Below, piece by piece: positions 8,507 to 16,843 of a stretch of DNA of 47,845 nt. A model generated the notes under the pieces. That model did no database searches and had not been told where the DNA came from. It saw only the letters and a program-made list of their open reading frames with translations. A program made the position numbers and the translations under genes. Source of the DNA: CALFXN01 sp964451935 (lineage in GTDB: Bacteria > Synergistota > Synergistia > Synergistales > Aminobacteriaceae). Each line of letters begins with the position of its first letter. The first letter of the stretch is position 1. The DNA lies in the NCBI GenBank assembly GCA_964451935.1, contig CAYVKE010000011.1, positions 1 to 47,845 of the forward strand, given 5' to 3'.

Positions 8507-8535
8507 TGGAACTACCCAACATATTGCGCTATCAT
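8507..8535 (+). promoter_or_regulatory. Putative nrdRDG promoter
   Basis: TGGAAC (8507-8512), 17 bases, TATCAT (8530-8535). The -35 is poor, but the -10 matches at five of six positions. The first NrdR-like box lies in the spacer and the second just downstream, so repressor binding would block RNA polymerase. Confidence 0.4.
8514..8529 (+). promoter_or_regulatory. NrdR box 1 (putative)
   Basis: The core CAACATATTG (8517-8526) matches the NrdR consensus core CwATATATwG at nine of ten positions. It starts 31 bases before the core of box 2, about three helical turns, the spacing known for NrdR tandem sites. Confidence 0.6.
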
Positions 8536-8544
8536 GTCCTGCAT

Positions 8545-8560
8545 TGACTATATATGGAGG
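8545..8560 (+). promoter_or_regulatory. NrdR box 2 (putative)
   Basis: The core CTATATATGG (8548-8557) matches the NrdR consensus at nine of ten positions. It runs into the nrdR SD (GGAGG, 8556-8560), so NrdR could repress its own operon here. Confidence 0.6.
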
Positions 8561-8568
8561 ATGACCTC

Positions 8569-9054
8569 ATGCGATGTCCGAAATGCGGTTCTCTGGAGAC
8601 CAGGGTGATCGAGACGCGGACGGCCGACGAGGGCCGGGTCGTACGTCGGAGGCGGGAGTGTCCGGATTGCACGGCCCGCTTCACGACCTACGAAAAGGCC
8701 GAGCTTCGTCGCGCCCTGCGCGTTATAAAGAAGGACGGCCGGCGGGAAGGGTTCGACCGGGACAAGATGATCCGCGGAATGAACAAGGCCTGCGAAAAAC
8801 TGCCGGTGACGCTGGAACAGATTGAGGATCTCGCCTCCCGCATCGAGAACGAGCTGCGGCTCGAAGGATACGGAGACGTCCCTGCGGATGTCGTCGGGGG
8901 GCGGGTGATGGACGGCCTCAAACGGCTGCATCAGGTGGCGTACGTCCGTTTTGCGTCGGTGTATCGCCAGTTTTCGGATATCGAAAGCTTCCAGCACGAA
9001 ATCGCACGGCTTATCGGGGAGAGGGAGTGTGTCGGGAATGGCGGAAAAGAATAG
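8569..9054 (+). CDS. nrdR: Transcriptional repressor NrdR
   Basis: Zinc-ribbon/ATP-cone repressor that senses (d)ATP and shuts down ribonucleotide reductase genes. In 161 residues: zinc ribbon with C3, C6, C31 and C34 (MRCPKCGS ... ECPDCTARF), then the ATP cone (RVIKKDGRREGFDRDKMIRG) and the conserved end segment VAYVRFASVYRQFSDIESF. The ATG at 8569 follows TGGAGGATGACCTC and gives the canonical MRCPKCG N-terminus. The 3' end overlaps nrdD by 17 bases. Two NrdR-like boxes lie directly upstream, indicating autoregulation together with nrdDG. Confidence 0.96.
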   Translation: MRCPKCGSLETRVIETRTADEGRVVRRRRECPDCTARFTTYEKAELRRALRVIKKDGRREGFDRDKMIRGMNKACEKLPVTLEQIEDLASRIENELRLEGYGDVPADVVGGRVMDGLKRLHQVAYVRFASVYRQFSDIESFQHEIARLIGERECVGNGGKE

Positions 9055-11155
9055 GCAGCTTTCTCAGGGGCAGCAAATGATGATGTTCCCGTCGGCGGGG
9101 GAATCGACGGATCTTGCGCTTCTCGTTGACGCCCTCGCGAAGGAGGAAAGCTCCCCCTGGGACGGGGAACGGATTCGCGACGCGCTGGTGCTGGAGGCGG
9201 GCGTGGAGCCTCTGACAGCCGCCGAAATCGCGTCGGAAATAGAGGAAGAGATCTCCGAGTGCGGCCGAAACAGGGTCACTACGGCGGTCATCCGCGAAAT
9301 GGCCAATGTCCGGCTGTTCAAGAGGGGCCTGGACGCGAAAATCCAGGACCATACGATCATCGGCATCCCGGTGCACGACCTGGAAACCATGATGCTGATC
9401 CCGAACAGGGAGAACAGCAACACGACGCACAACCCGGAGTCGATCAACCTCTCCATCGCGGAGCTTGCGCTGAAGCAATACGCCCTGAGCAAGGTGTTCT
9501 CGAAGGACGTCGCCGAGGCGCACCTCGCCGGCGCGCTGCATCTCCACGACCTCGGCATGGTGAACCGTCCCTACTGTTCCGGCCAGAGCCTCGCGTACGT
9601 CGCGAAATTCGGACTGAATCTCCCTTCCATCACGAGCATCTCCGCTCCCGCGAAACATCCCGATGTCCTGCTCGCGCACCTGCTGAAGATGACGTCGGTG
9701 TTGCAGAACAACTTCGCCGGAGCCATCGGCTGGGACGCCGTGAACGTCTTCTTCGCCCCCTATATCGTCGGCCTGGACGATGCGAGGCTCCATCAGCTCG
9801 CGCAGATGCTCATCTTCGAGTTCAACCAGCTCGCAGGCGGGCGGGGCGGACAGGTCGCGTTCACGGACATCAACCTGTACTACGAGACGCCCGCGCATTT
9901 CCGGGATGTCCCGGCGATCGGACCGGGCGGCAAAGAGACGGGCAAGACGTACGGGGACTACGCGGAGGAGTCCAAACGCTTCCTGCGCGCGCTCTTCGAC
10001 GTGTACCTTGAGGGCGACAGCCGGGGGCAGCCCTTTTTCTTCCCGAAACCGCTCTTTCATGTCACGGAGGATCTTTTCCGGGAGCCCGGCTGGGAGGAGA
10101 TGCTCGGCCTGGCGTGCCGGGTCGCTTCGGAGAAGGGCAACACCTATTTCGTGTTCGACCGGGGCGGCGTGGCGAAGCTCAGCGAATGCTGCCGCCTGAG
10201 TTTCGAGCTGGACGAAGAGGATCTCGCGGAGGCGAGGCGGCCGTGGAAGCTCCGTTTCTGCGCGCTCCAGAACGTCACGCTGAATCTGCCTCGGTGCGCC
10301 TACCGGAGCGGCGGGGATACGGACGCGCTCTTCGAGCTGGTGGATCACTACATGGAACTTGCCGCGAAGGCGCATATCCAGAAAAAGGACTTCATCGAGA
10401 GCATCCTCCGCCTCGGGAAGCGAGGGCCGCTTTCCGTCCTCTGCATGGATCACGACGGCGAAGCGTATCTCAGGCTCGGAAAACTCAAGTATCTCATCGG
10501 AATTCTCGGCGTCAACGAGCTTGCGCAGTTCATGACGGGCAAGGAGATTCACGAGAGCAGGGAATCCATGGATCTGGCCCTCGCGGTGATCCGGTATATG
10601 GACCTCAAGTGCCGGGAACTCTCGGACAAGCTCGGGATCAATATCGTCCTGGAGCAGACGCCGGCGGAGAGCACGGCGTACCGCTTCGCGAAGCTCGACC
10701 TCAAATCGTACTGCGAAGAGGCGGCGCGCGTCGTGAAGGGAGACCGGGAGACCGGCGGCGTGTATTACACGAACAGCACGCATTTCGCCTACGGCGTTCC
10801 GATGGATCCCGCGAAGAAGGTTCTCGAGGAAGGGCGCTTCCATCCGATGATCACGGCGGGGGCGATCACCCATATCTGGATGGGGGAGCACAAGCCCGAC
10901 GCAATGGCGCTGGCTTCCTTCGTGCGGAAGATCTTCCGGGAGACGGACAACGCCCAGGTCGCTTTCAGTCCGGAGTTCACGATCTGCAACGACTGCGGCC
11001 GCGTGGCGCGGGGGCTTCGGAACGACTGCGAATACTGCAGGAGCGAAAACGTCGACGGCATAACGCGGATCACGGGGTACTTCACGCGGACATCGAGCTG
11101 GAACCGCGGAAAGCGCGCGGAACTCCGGGACCGCCGGAGAAACCGGCTCGCCTGA
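9038..11155 (+). CDS. nrdD: Anaerobic (class III) ribonucleoside-triphosphate reductase
   Basis: Glycyl-radical enzyme reducing NTPs to dNTPs without oxygen. The 705-residue protein opens with a reduced ATP-cone-like region (about 30-95), followed by the catalytic barrel (ENSNTTHNPESINLSIAEL, HLHDLGMVNRPYCSGQSL). The tail carries the zinc site C650, C653, C664 and C667 and the glycyl-radical motif RITGY with G680. The ending TSSWNRGKRAELRDR resembles the Thermotoga/archaeal-type NrdD rather than the E. coli enzyme. I chose ATG 9038 (MAEKNRQLS), which overlaps nrdR; longer forms would only read nrdR out of frame. nrdG follows after 4 bases. Confidence 0.95.
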   Translation: MAEKNRQLSQGQQMMMFPSAGESTDLALLVDALAKEESSPWDGERIRDALVLEAGVEPLTAAEIASEIEEEISECGRNRVTTAVIREMANVRLFKRGLDAKIQDHTIIGIPVHDLETMMLIPNRENSNTTHNPESINLSIAELALKQYALSKVFSKDVAEAHLAGALHLHDLGMVNRPYCSGQSLAYVAKFGLNLPSITSISAPAKHPDVLLAHLLKMTSVLQNNFAGAIGWDAVNVFFAPYIVGLDDARLHQLAQMLIFEFNQLAGGRGGQVAFTDINLYYETPAHFRDVPAIGPGGKETGKTYGDYAEESKRFLRALFDVYLEGDSRGQPFFFPKPLFHVTEDLFREPGWEEMLGLACRVASEKGNTYFVFDRGGVAKLSECCRLSFELDEEDLAEARRPWKLRFCALQNVTLNLPRCAYRSGGDTDALFELVDHYMELAAKAHIQKKDFIESILRLGKRGPLSVLCMDHDGEAYLRLGKLKYLIGILGVNELAQFMTGKEIHESRESMDLALAVIRYMDLKCRELSDKLGINIVLEQTPAESTAYRFAKLDLKSYCEEAARVVKGDRETGGVYYTNSTHFAYGVPMDPAKKVLEEGRFHPMITAGAITHIWMGEHKPDAMALASFVRKIFRETDNAQVAFSPEFTICNDCGRVARGLRNDCEYCRSENVDGITRITGYFTRTSSWNRGKRAELRDRRRNRLA

Positions 11156-11159
11156 GATC

Positions 11160-11840
11160 ATGGCGGTTCCGATCGGAGCCTTTCTGAATCCTTCGTTTCT
11201 CGACTGGGACGGCCGGGTTTCCGCCGTCCTTTTTTGCATCGGCTGTCCCTTCCGCTGTCCGTTTTGCCACAATGCGCGGCTCGTTCTCGGCGGAGCGCGG
11301 CCCCGCTCCTTCAATCGGATCCTCGCGTCGCTGCGGAAGACGACGGGATTCCTGGACGGACTGGTCCTCTCGGGAGGGGAGCCGGCCATGCACCCCTCGC
11401 TTCCCGAAACGATCCGCGCGCTGCGGGAGGAGACGGGACTGCCGGTGAAGCTCGATACGAACGGGTTGTACCCGGAGATGCTCGCGGCGTTGCTCGGAGA
11501 GAAACTCATCGATGCGGTCGCCATGGACGTCAAGGGGCCCATGGGATCATACGGCCTTCTGGCCGGAGTGCGCGTGGATACGGATCTCATCCGGCGCTCG
11601 ATGGACATTCTGACCAGTTCGGGAGTCGAGACGCTCTTCCGCACCACATACGTTCCGGATCTCATGACGGAGCGGGATCTACTCGAGATGCGCCTCATGA
11701 TGCAGGACCGGGGGCGCTGGATCGTTCAGCTCTTTCGTCCCGGCGTCACGCTTGCGAAGGAGTTGCGGCAGGGGCGCAGGCCGGATGCTGCGAGATTGCG
11801 GGCGCTTCTGCCCGGCGTGGAAATCCGGGGGACGGAATAG
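11160..11840 (+). CDS. nrdG: Anaerobic ribonucleotide reductase activating protein (radical SAM)
   Basis: Uses a [4Fe-4S] cluster and SAM to generate the glycyl radical on NrdD. The 226-residue protein has the radical-SAM motif CPFRCPFC (C29, C33, C36) in an N-terminal segment, then LSGGEPAMHPSL (SAM-binding GGE motif), KLDTNG and AMDVKGP typical of the NrdG/pyruvate formate-lyase activase group. It is longer than E. coli NrdG (about 154) but similar to NrdG2-type activases paired with this NrdD type. The start is 4 bases after the nrdD stop, so the two are coupled. A weak terminator-like hairpin overlaps the stop codon. Confidence 0.93.
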   Translation: MAVPIGAFLNPSFLDWDGRVSAVLFCIGCPFRCPFCHNARLVLGGARPRSFNRILASLRKTTGFLDGLVLSGGEPAMHPSLPETIRALREETGLPVKLDTNGLYPEMLAALLGEKLIDAVAMDVKGPMGSYGLLAGVRVDTDLIRRSMDILTSSGVETLFRTTYVPDLMTERDLLEMRLMMQDRGRWIVQLFRPGVTLAKELRQGRRPDAARLRALLPGVEIRGTE

Positions 11841-11865
11841 AAAATCGCATTCCGTTCCTGTTTTT
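11832..11865 (+). terminator. Weak terminator-like hairpin after nrdG
   Basis: ACGGAAT (11832-11838) pairs with ATTCCGT (11849-11855) around a 10-base loop. A T run (TTTTT, to 11865) starts only five bases later. The stem is short and A/T-rich, so termination would be partial at best. Confidence 0.3.
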
Positions 11866-11944
11866 CATCGGCGTCGTTATCCGGGGAATTTGTTTTTTTG
11901 ATCCGGACGGAGAGCGTCCTGTCCGCCGGGCTCCGTCATCACGG

Positions 11945-11974
11945 TTGTTCCGCAGAGCAAAATTCGTGTATAAT
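11945..11974 (+). promoter_or_regulatory. Promoter of livJ
   Basis: TTGTTC (11945-11950), 18 bases, perfect TATAAT (11969-11974). The predicted start lies about 40 bases before the livJ ATG. The upstream part of this 180-base gap (11866-11944) holds no gene that I can see. Confidence 0.65.
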
Positions 11975-12021
11975 TCAATCGTGCTTCGTTCCACCATATT
12001 TATTACGAGGAGGGTGTTGTG

Positions 12022-13155
12022 ATGCGGTTACGTAAGGTACTGGTCGCTCTGCTTCTTGTGTGCGCCTTTGCGGGGGTGGCGTTTGCCGAAGACGTGATCC
12101 GGATAGGCGTGTTTCTTCCCCTGACCGGACAGATGGCTTACGGCGGACAGTTGGAGCTTGATGGCGTCAAGATGGCGCAGAAGGAACTTCCCAGCGTTCT
12201 GGGCAAAAAGATCGAACTGTTTGTCGTCGACAACAAGTCCGATAAGGTCGAGTCAGCCAATGCCGTGAAACGACTGATCGAGAAGGAAAAAGTCGTCGCC
12301 ATCATCGGCACGTACGGCTCGTCCCTGGCTATGGCCGGCGGTGAAGTCGCCGAAAAGGCCGGAATCCCGGTCATGGGAACCTCCTGCACGAACCCCCTCG
12401 TAACTCAGGGAAAGAAATTCTATTTCCGCGCCTGCTTCATCGATCCGTTCCAGGGCGCGGGCGCTGCGACGTACGCCGTCGAAACGCTGAAAATGAAGAA
12501 AGCCGCTCTTATCGTTGACGTGGCGAACGACTACTCCGTGGGTCTTGCGAGCTTCTTCAAACAGTCCTACAAGAAGCAGGGCGGCGAGATCGTCGCCGAA
12601 CTCAAGTACAACTCCGGCGATCAGGACTTCACGGCGCAGCTGACGGAGATCATCAGCAAGAAGCCGGACGTCCTCTTCATCCCGTCCTATTTCGCGGAGG
12701 GCGCCATTGTCATGAAGCAGGCGCGCGAACTCGGCGCCAAATTCCAGATCATGGGCGGCGACGCGATGGACAACCCCGAGATCGTCAAGATCGGCGGCGC
12801 GGCGGTTGAAGGCTTCATCCACACGACGTTCCCCTATGATCCTTCCATGAAGGACATGAGCGATATCGCGAAGAAATTCACCGAAAACTGGAAGAAAGCC
12901 TTCCCGGATAAGGAACCCAACGTCAACGCGGCGCTCGGATACGATTCCTTCATGCTCCTTGCGGACGCAATCAAGCGGGCCGGAAAAGCCGAGCCGAACG
13001 CGATCCGCGACGCCCTTGAGGTAACCAAGGGCTTCCCCGGCGTCACCGGCGCCAAAACCATCAACAAGACCCACGACGCGGAGAGCCCTGTCGGCGTCGT
13101 CCAGATCAAGGACGGAAAGAAACAGTTCGTGGGGACGGTCACCCCGCAGCTCTAG
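12022..13155 (+). CDS. livJ: Branched-chain amino-acid ABC transporter, substrate-binding protein
   Basis: Periplasmic receptor that captures Leu/Ile/Val or a related amino acid for the LivHMGF permease. The 377-residue precursor has a signal peptide (MRLRKVLVALLLVCAFAGVAFA, cleavage after about A22) followed by the type I periplasmic-binding fold starting EDVIRIGVFLPLTGQMAYGG. Landmarks are AIIGTYGSSLAMAGGEVAEK, VMGTSCTNPLVT and a C-terminal GVVQIKDGKKQFVGTV. I prefer ATG 12022 over the adjacent GTG 12019, as GAGGAGGG then has ideal spacing. A terminator lies between livJ and livH, consistent with making the receptor in excess. Exact ligand not determinable. Confidence 0.93.
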   Translation: MRLRKVLVALLLVCAFAGVAFAEDVIRIGVFLPLTGQMAYGGQLELDGVKMAQKELPSVLGKKIELFVVDNKSDKVESANAVKRLIEKEKVVAIIGTYGSSLAMAGGEVAEKAGIPVMGTSCTNPLVTQGKKFYFRACFIDPFQGAGAATYAVETLKMKKAALIVDVANDYSVGLASFFKQSYKKQGGEIVAELKYNSGDQDFTAQLTEIISKKPDVLFIPSYFAEGAIVMKQARELGAKFQIMGGDAMDNPEIVKIGGAAVEGFIHTTFPYDPSMKDMSDIAKKFTENWKKAFPDKEPNVNAALGYDSFMLLADAIKRAGKAEPNAIRDALEVTKGFPGVTGAKTINKTHDAESPVGVVQIKDGKKQFVGTVTPQL

Positions 13156-13188
13156 CGTTACCCGTACTGCGCACCATGGCGTATTGGG

Positions 13189-13220
13189 GGGAGGAGGGAT
13201 TCCCTCTTCCTCCCATTTTT
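13189..13220 (+). terminator. Intraoperonic terminator/attenuator between livJ and livH
   Basis: GGGAGGAGGGA (from 13189) pairs with TCCCTCTTCCTCCC (13201-13214) with a two-base bulge, followed by TTTTT (13216-13220). It should stop a share of transcripts after livJ. Confidence 0.75.
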
Positions 13221-13243
13221 CTTGAGTGAGGGGGACGGCTCGT

Positions 13244-14137
13244 ATGAGCTTTAACATGTTCGTGCAGCATCTTTTCAATGCGATTACCCTCGGATCCCTG
13301 TACGGTCTGGTCGCCATCGGCTATACGATGGTCTACGGAATCCTCAGGCTGATCAACTTCGCGCACGGCGACATCTTCATGCTCGGCGCCTATTTCATGT
13401 TTTTCGGCACGGTCACCTTCCATCTTCCCTGGGGTATCGCAGCAGTCATCGCAGTCGCCGCATCGAGCGTATGCGGTGTTTTCGTGGATCGGATCGCCTT
13501 TCGGCCCTTGCGGGACGCTCCGAGAATCTCCGCGCTGATCAGCGCCATCGGCGTTTCCTTTCTTATCGAAAATCTCAGTCTGGTTCTCTTCACGGGCCTT
13601 CCGCGCCAGGTCATGCAACCGGAGTGGATGGTGAAGATCATTACGATCGGAGAAATACGGATCCTTCCGTTGGCGATTCTCGTTCCGGTCATAACCTTCA
13701 TCCTGGTGCTCGGGCTCCTCTGGATTGTCTACCGGACGAAACCCGGCCTCGCGATGCGCGCCATCTCCAAGGATATCGAAACGACGCGTCTGATGGGTGT
13801 CTCGGTCGACAAAATCATCGCTCTGGCCTTCGGCCTCGGGTCGGCGCTGGCCGCTGCTTCGGGCATCATGTGGGCGCTTCGGTATCCGCAGATTCACCCG
13901 TTCATGGGGGTCTTTCCCGGCTTCAAGGCCTTCATCGCCGCCGTTTTCGGCGGAATCGGCTCCATCCAGGGCGCCATGATAGGCGGCATGCTCCTTGGGC
14001 TTATCGAGATCATGATCATCGCTTTTTTCCCGTCTCTTTCAGGATATCGCGACGCGTTCGCCTTTATCCTCCTGATCGTCATCCTTCTCATGAAACCCAC
14101 CGGGCTCATGGGAGAGAAGCTGGAGGACAAAATCTGA
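13244..14137 (+). CDS. livH: Branched-chain amino-acid ABC transporter permease LivH
   Basis: First of two inner-membrane permease subunits, 297 residues. The N-terminus FVQHLFNAITLGSLYGLVAI and the segment GYTMVYGILRLINFAHGDIF are highly characteristic of LivH; about eight hydrophobic segments follow. The EAA-like coupling loop that contacts LivG/LivF is visible near GLAMRAISKDIETTRLMG. I chose ATG 13244, preceded by GAGGGGG; a GTG 18 bases upstream in frame is possible. The stop overlaps the livM ATG (TGATG). Confidence 0.94.
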   Translation: MSFNMFVQHLFNAITLGSLYGLVAIGYTMVYGILRLINFAHGDIFMLGAYFMFFGTVTFHLPWGIAAVIAVAASSVCGVFVDRIAFRPLRDAPRISALISAIGVSFLIENLSLVLFTGLPRQVMQPEWMVKIITIGEIRILPLAILVPVITFILVLGLLWIVYRTKPGLAMRAISKDIETTRLMGVSVDKIIALAFGLGSALAAASGIMWALRYPQIHPFMGVFPGFKAFIAAVFGGIGSIQGAMIGGMLLGLIEIMIIAFFPSLSGYRDAFAFILLIVILLMKPTGLMGEKLEDKI

Positions 14138-15183
14138 TGAATACGAAAATAAGGAACTCCACTCTGAATATACTGCTGATCGCTCTTCTGGGCGCCTTTC
14201 TCTGGTGGGGCGAACGCAATCTGGACGGGTATCAGATACAGGTTCTCAACCTCATCGCCGTGAACGCGATCCTCGCCCTGAGCCTGAACCTGATCTACGG
14301 CTTCACCGGAATGTTCTCCCTCGGGCACGCCGGATTCATGGCGATCGGGGCGTACGTATCCGCGCTCCTGATCCTGAGCCCGGCGCAAAAAGAGATGATG
14401 TGGATCCTGGAACCCGTCATCTGGCCCTTTTCCGTCATGCATGCGCCCTTTCTCGTCTCCGTCATCGCCGGAGGACTTGCGGCCGCATTGATCGGTCTCC
14501 TGATCGCTCTTCCCGTCCTTCGTCTCGGCGGCGACTATCTCGGGATCGCGACGATGGGGTTCGCCGAGATCATCCGCGTCGTCATCACGAACATAACGCC
14601 GATCACGAACGGATCGCTGGGCCTCAAGGGAATTCCCGATTACGCGGGGCTTTGGTGGAACTTCGGCTGGTTCCTCTTCACGCTGTACTTCATGCTTCGG
14701 CTGGTGAACAGCAATTTCGGCAACGTTTTCAAGGCGATCCGGGATGACGAAATCGCGGCCAAGAACATGGGGATCAATACGTTCCGCTACAGGGTCATTT
14801 CGTTTTCGATCGGCGCGTTCTTCGCCGGCGTGGGGGGAGCGCTCATGGGGAGCCTCATCACCACGATCGACCCGAAAATGTTCTCCTTCCTTCTGACGTA
14901 CAACGTCCTGATGATCGTCGTCACCGGAGGACTCGGCTCCCTCACGGGGAGCATTCTGGGCAGCGTCGTGATTACGATCCTTCTGGAATGGCTCCGGTTC
15001 GTGGAAAACCCGCTGACCATCGGCTCCTTCGAGATCCCGGGCATTCCCGGAATGCGCATGGTCGTGTTCTCCCTTCTTCTCATCATCATCATTCTGTTCC
15101 GGCGCGAGGGGATCATGGGGATGAAAGAATGGAGCTGGGACGGTTTCTTCGCCCGGTTCGGCAAGGGGGGAAAGACCGAATGA
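14137..15183 (+). CDS. livM: Branched-chain amino-acid ABC transporter permease LivM
   Basis: Second permease subunit, 348 residues. Family landmarks are LALSLNLIYGFTGMFSLGHA near the front, RLGGDYLGIATMGFAEIIRV in the middle and the coupling loop FKAIRDDEIAAKNMGINTFR. About nine hydrophobic segments are visible and the tail is basic. ATG 14137 overlaps the livH stop by one base; the frame stays open far upstream inside livH, but the homology starts here. It overlaps livG by ATGA. Confidence 0.94.
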   Translation: MNTKIRNSTLNILLIALLGAFLWWGERNLDGYQIQVLNLIAVNAILALSLNLIYGFTGMFSLGHAGFMAIGAYVSALLILSPAQKEMMWILEPVIWPFSVMHAPFLVSVIAGGLAAALIGLLIALPVLRLGGDYLGIATMGFAEIIRVVITNITPITNGSLGLKGIPDYAGLWWNFGWFLFTLYFMLRLVNSNFGNVFKAIRDDEIAAKNMGINTFRYRVISFSIGAFFAGVGGALMGSLITTIDPKMFSFLLTYNVLMIVVTGGLGSLTGSILGSVVITILLEWLRFVENPLTIGSFEIPGIPGMRMVVFSLLLIIIILFRREGIMGMKEWSWDGFFARFGKGGKTE

Positions 15184-15977
15184 CGACGCGCGCGGAACGA
15201 CCCTACGCCCTCGAAACGCAACATCTCACGATTCGCTTCGGCGGACTGACCGCCGTCAACGATCTGAACCTCGCCGTCCCCCACGGAAGCATCGTCGGCC
15301 TGATCGGCCCGAACGGCGCGGGGAAGACGACGGCGTTCAACATCATCACGGGGTTTTACCGGCCGACGGAGGGAAAGGTGCTCTTCTACGGCGAGGATAT
15401 CACTGGGCGAGCCCCGCATCTGGTCTGCAAGACGGGAATTTCCCGGACATTCCAGAACATCCGCCTCTTCTCCAATGAGACGGTTCTCCAGAACGTCATG
15501 ATCGGATGCCATGTCCGCCAGAAGAGCGAATGGTGGATGGCTCCGCTCATGCTCCCGCTGTTCAACCGGGAGGAAAAGGCCATTCGCGAACGCTCGCATC
15601 ACCTTCTCGAATCGATCGGTCTGCTGCCGTACGCAAACGAGATTTCGAGTTCCCTCCCCTATGGGGCGCAACGGCGGCTCGAGATCGCGCGCGCGCTCGC
15701 GACGGAGCCGCGTTTCCTCCTTCTCGACGAACCCGCGGCGGGCATGAATCCCCAGGAGTCCCTCGAACTCATGGGGTTCATCCGGGCGCTCCGGAAGGAA
15801 TACGACCTGACGATTCTCCTCATCGAGCACGACATGAAGGTCGTCATGGGCGTGTGCGAGTATATCTGGGTGCTCGATTACGGCGTCCTCATCGCCGAGG
15901 GCGGTCCGCAGGCGATTCAATCCAATCCCAAGGTCATCGAGGCATACCTCGGGGAGGAGGTCACGGCCGATGCTTAA
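15180..15977 (+). CDS. livG: Branched-chain amino-acid ABC transporter ATPase LivG
   Basis: Cytoplasmic ATPase subunit, 265 residues. Walker A GPNGAGKTT, Q-loop near ISRTFQNIRLFSNETVLQNV, the signature SSLPYGAQRRLEIARAL (a YGAQR variant of LSGGQ, usual in LivG), Walker B FLLLDEPAAGMNP and switch His IEHDM are all present. The ATG overlaps the livM stop, and the end overlaps livF by 8 bases. LivG and LivF form the heterodimeric motor under LivHM. Confidence 0.95.
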   Translation: MTTRAERPYALETQHLTIRFGGLTAVNDLNLAVPHGSIVGLIGPNGAGKTTAFNIITGFYRPTEGKVLFYGEDITGRAPHLVCKTGISRTFQNIRLFSNETVLQNVMIGCHVRQKSEWWMAPLMLPLFNREEKAIRERSHHLLESIGLLPYANEISSSLPYGAQRRLEIARALATEPRFLLLDEPAAGMNPQESLELMGFIRALRKEYDLTILLIEHDMKVVMGVCEYIWVLDYGVLIAEGGPQAIQSNPKVIEAYLGEEVTADA

Positions 15978-16689
15978 GATAGACTCCCTCCACGTGTATT
16001 ACGGAGGCATCCACGCGGTCAAGGGCATCACCATCGAAATTCCGAGAGGAAAGATCGTCACGCTGATCGGGGCCAACGGCGCGGGAAAGAGCAGCACGAT
16101 TCGCGCGATCGCCGGGCTCGTCAAGCACATTCAGGGGCATATCGTCTTCACGGGGCGTGACGGAAAGGAAACGGAGCTGACAGGCAGAACCCCGGAAACC
16201 ATGGTGAAACTGGGCATCGCGATGAGCCCCGAGGGGCGCCGCATCCTGCCGCACCTCACGGTCGAAGAGAACCTGCGCCTCGGCGCGTACATACGCTCCG
16301 ACGAAGACGGCATCGTCCGCGACATCGATATGGCGTACTCGCTCTTCCCGAGGCTTCGCGAGCGTTCCTGGCAGCGCGGAGGGACGCTCTCGGGCGGAGA
16401 ACAGCAGATGCTCGCCGTCGGTCGCGCGCTCATGAGCCGGCCGGATCTCGTCATGCTGGACGAGCCGTCTCTCGGTCTCGCTCCGCTGTTGGTCAAGGAG
16501 GTTTTCGACATCATCCGGCAGATCAACAGCGAGGGGAAAACGGTGTTGCTCGTGGAGCAAAACGCTTTTGCGGCGCTCAAGGTCGCGGATTACGCGTATA
16601 TTCTCGAGGTCGGAAGCGTCGTCCTTGAAGGAACGGGCGAGCAGCTTCTGAGCGATTCCCGCGTGAAGACGGCGTATCTTGGCGGATAA
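15970..16689 (+). CDS. livF: Branched-chain amino-acid ABC transporter ATPase LivF
   Basis: Second ATPase subunit, 239 residues, usual length. It shows Walker A GANGAGKSST, MSPEGRRILPHLTVEENLRL (the LivF-specific region after the Q-loop), signature LSGGEQQMLAVGRALMS, Walker B LVMLDEPSLGLAP and LLVEQNA with Q in place of the switch-region D. It overlaps livG by 8 bases and ends the operon; a strong terminator begins 46 bases later. Confidence 0.95.
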   Translation: MLKIDSLHVYYGGIHAVKGITIEIPRGKIVTLIGANGAGKSSTIRAIAGLVKHIQGHIVFTGRDGKETELTGRTPETMVKLGIAMSPEGRRILPHLTVEENLRLGAYIRSDEDGIVRDIDMAYSLFPRLRERSWQRGGTLSGGEQQMLAVGRALMSRPDLVMLDEPSLGLAPLLVKEVFDIIRQINSEGKTVLLVEQNAFAALKVADYAYILEVGSVVLEGTGEQLLSDSRVKTAYLGG

Positions 16690-16735
16690 TGGCGCGCAGG
16701 AACGTCTTTCCGGTCTGAACGGACAGACGCATCAT

Positions 16736-16766
16736 GGGGCGCGGGCGTTTCGCCCCGCCCCTTTTT
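16736..16766 (+). terminator. Rho-independent terminator after livF
   Basis: GGGGCGCGGGCG (16736-16747), TTT loop, CGCCCCGCCCC (16751-16761), an 11-bp stem with one bulged C, then TTTTT (16762-16766). Confidence 0.92.
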
Positions 16767-16768
16767 GG

Positions 16769-16797
16769 TGGACTCCCGCAGTCCTTTGGGCGATAAT
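16769..16797 (+). promoter_or_regulatory. Putative pgsA promoter
   Basis: TGGACT (16769-16774), 17 bases, GATAAT (16792-16797), immediately after the livF terminator and 46 bases before the pgsA start. Confidence 0.45.
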
Positions 16798-16843
16798 AGA
16801 ACAAACGAAAGACGAACACCTGTCCTCACGGGGGGGAAATGCG

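Noticed and set aside
9011..11698. Long minus-strand open frame (about 895 codons) opposite nrdD and nrdG
   Set aside because: Same antisense effect opposite clear nrdD; no SD, no homology-like motifs, Arg/Glu/Asp bias.
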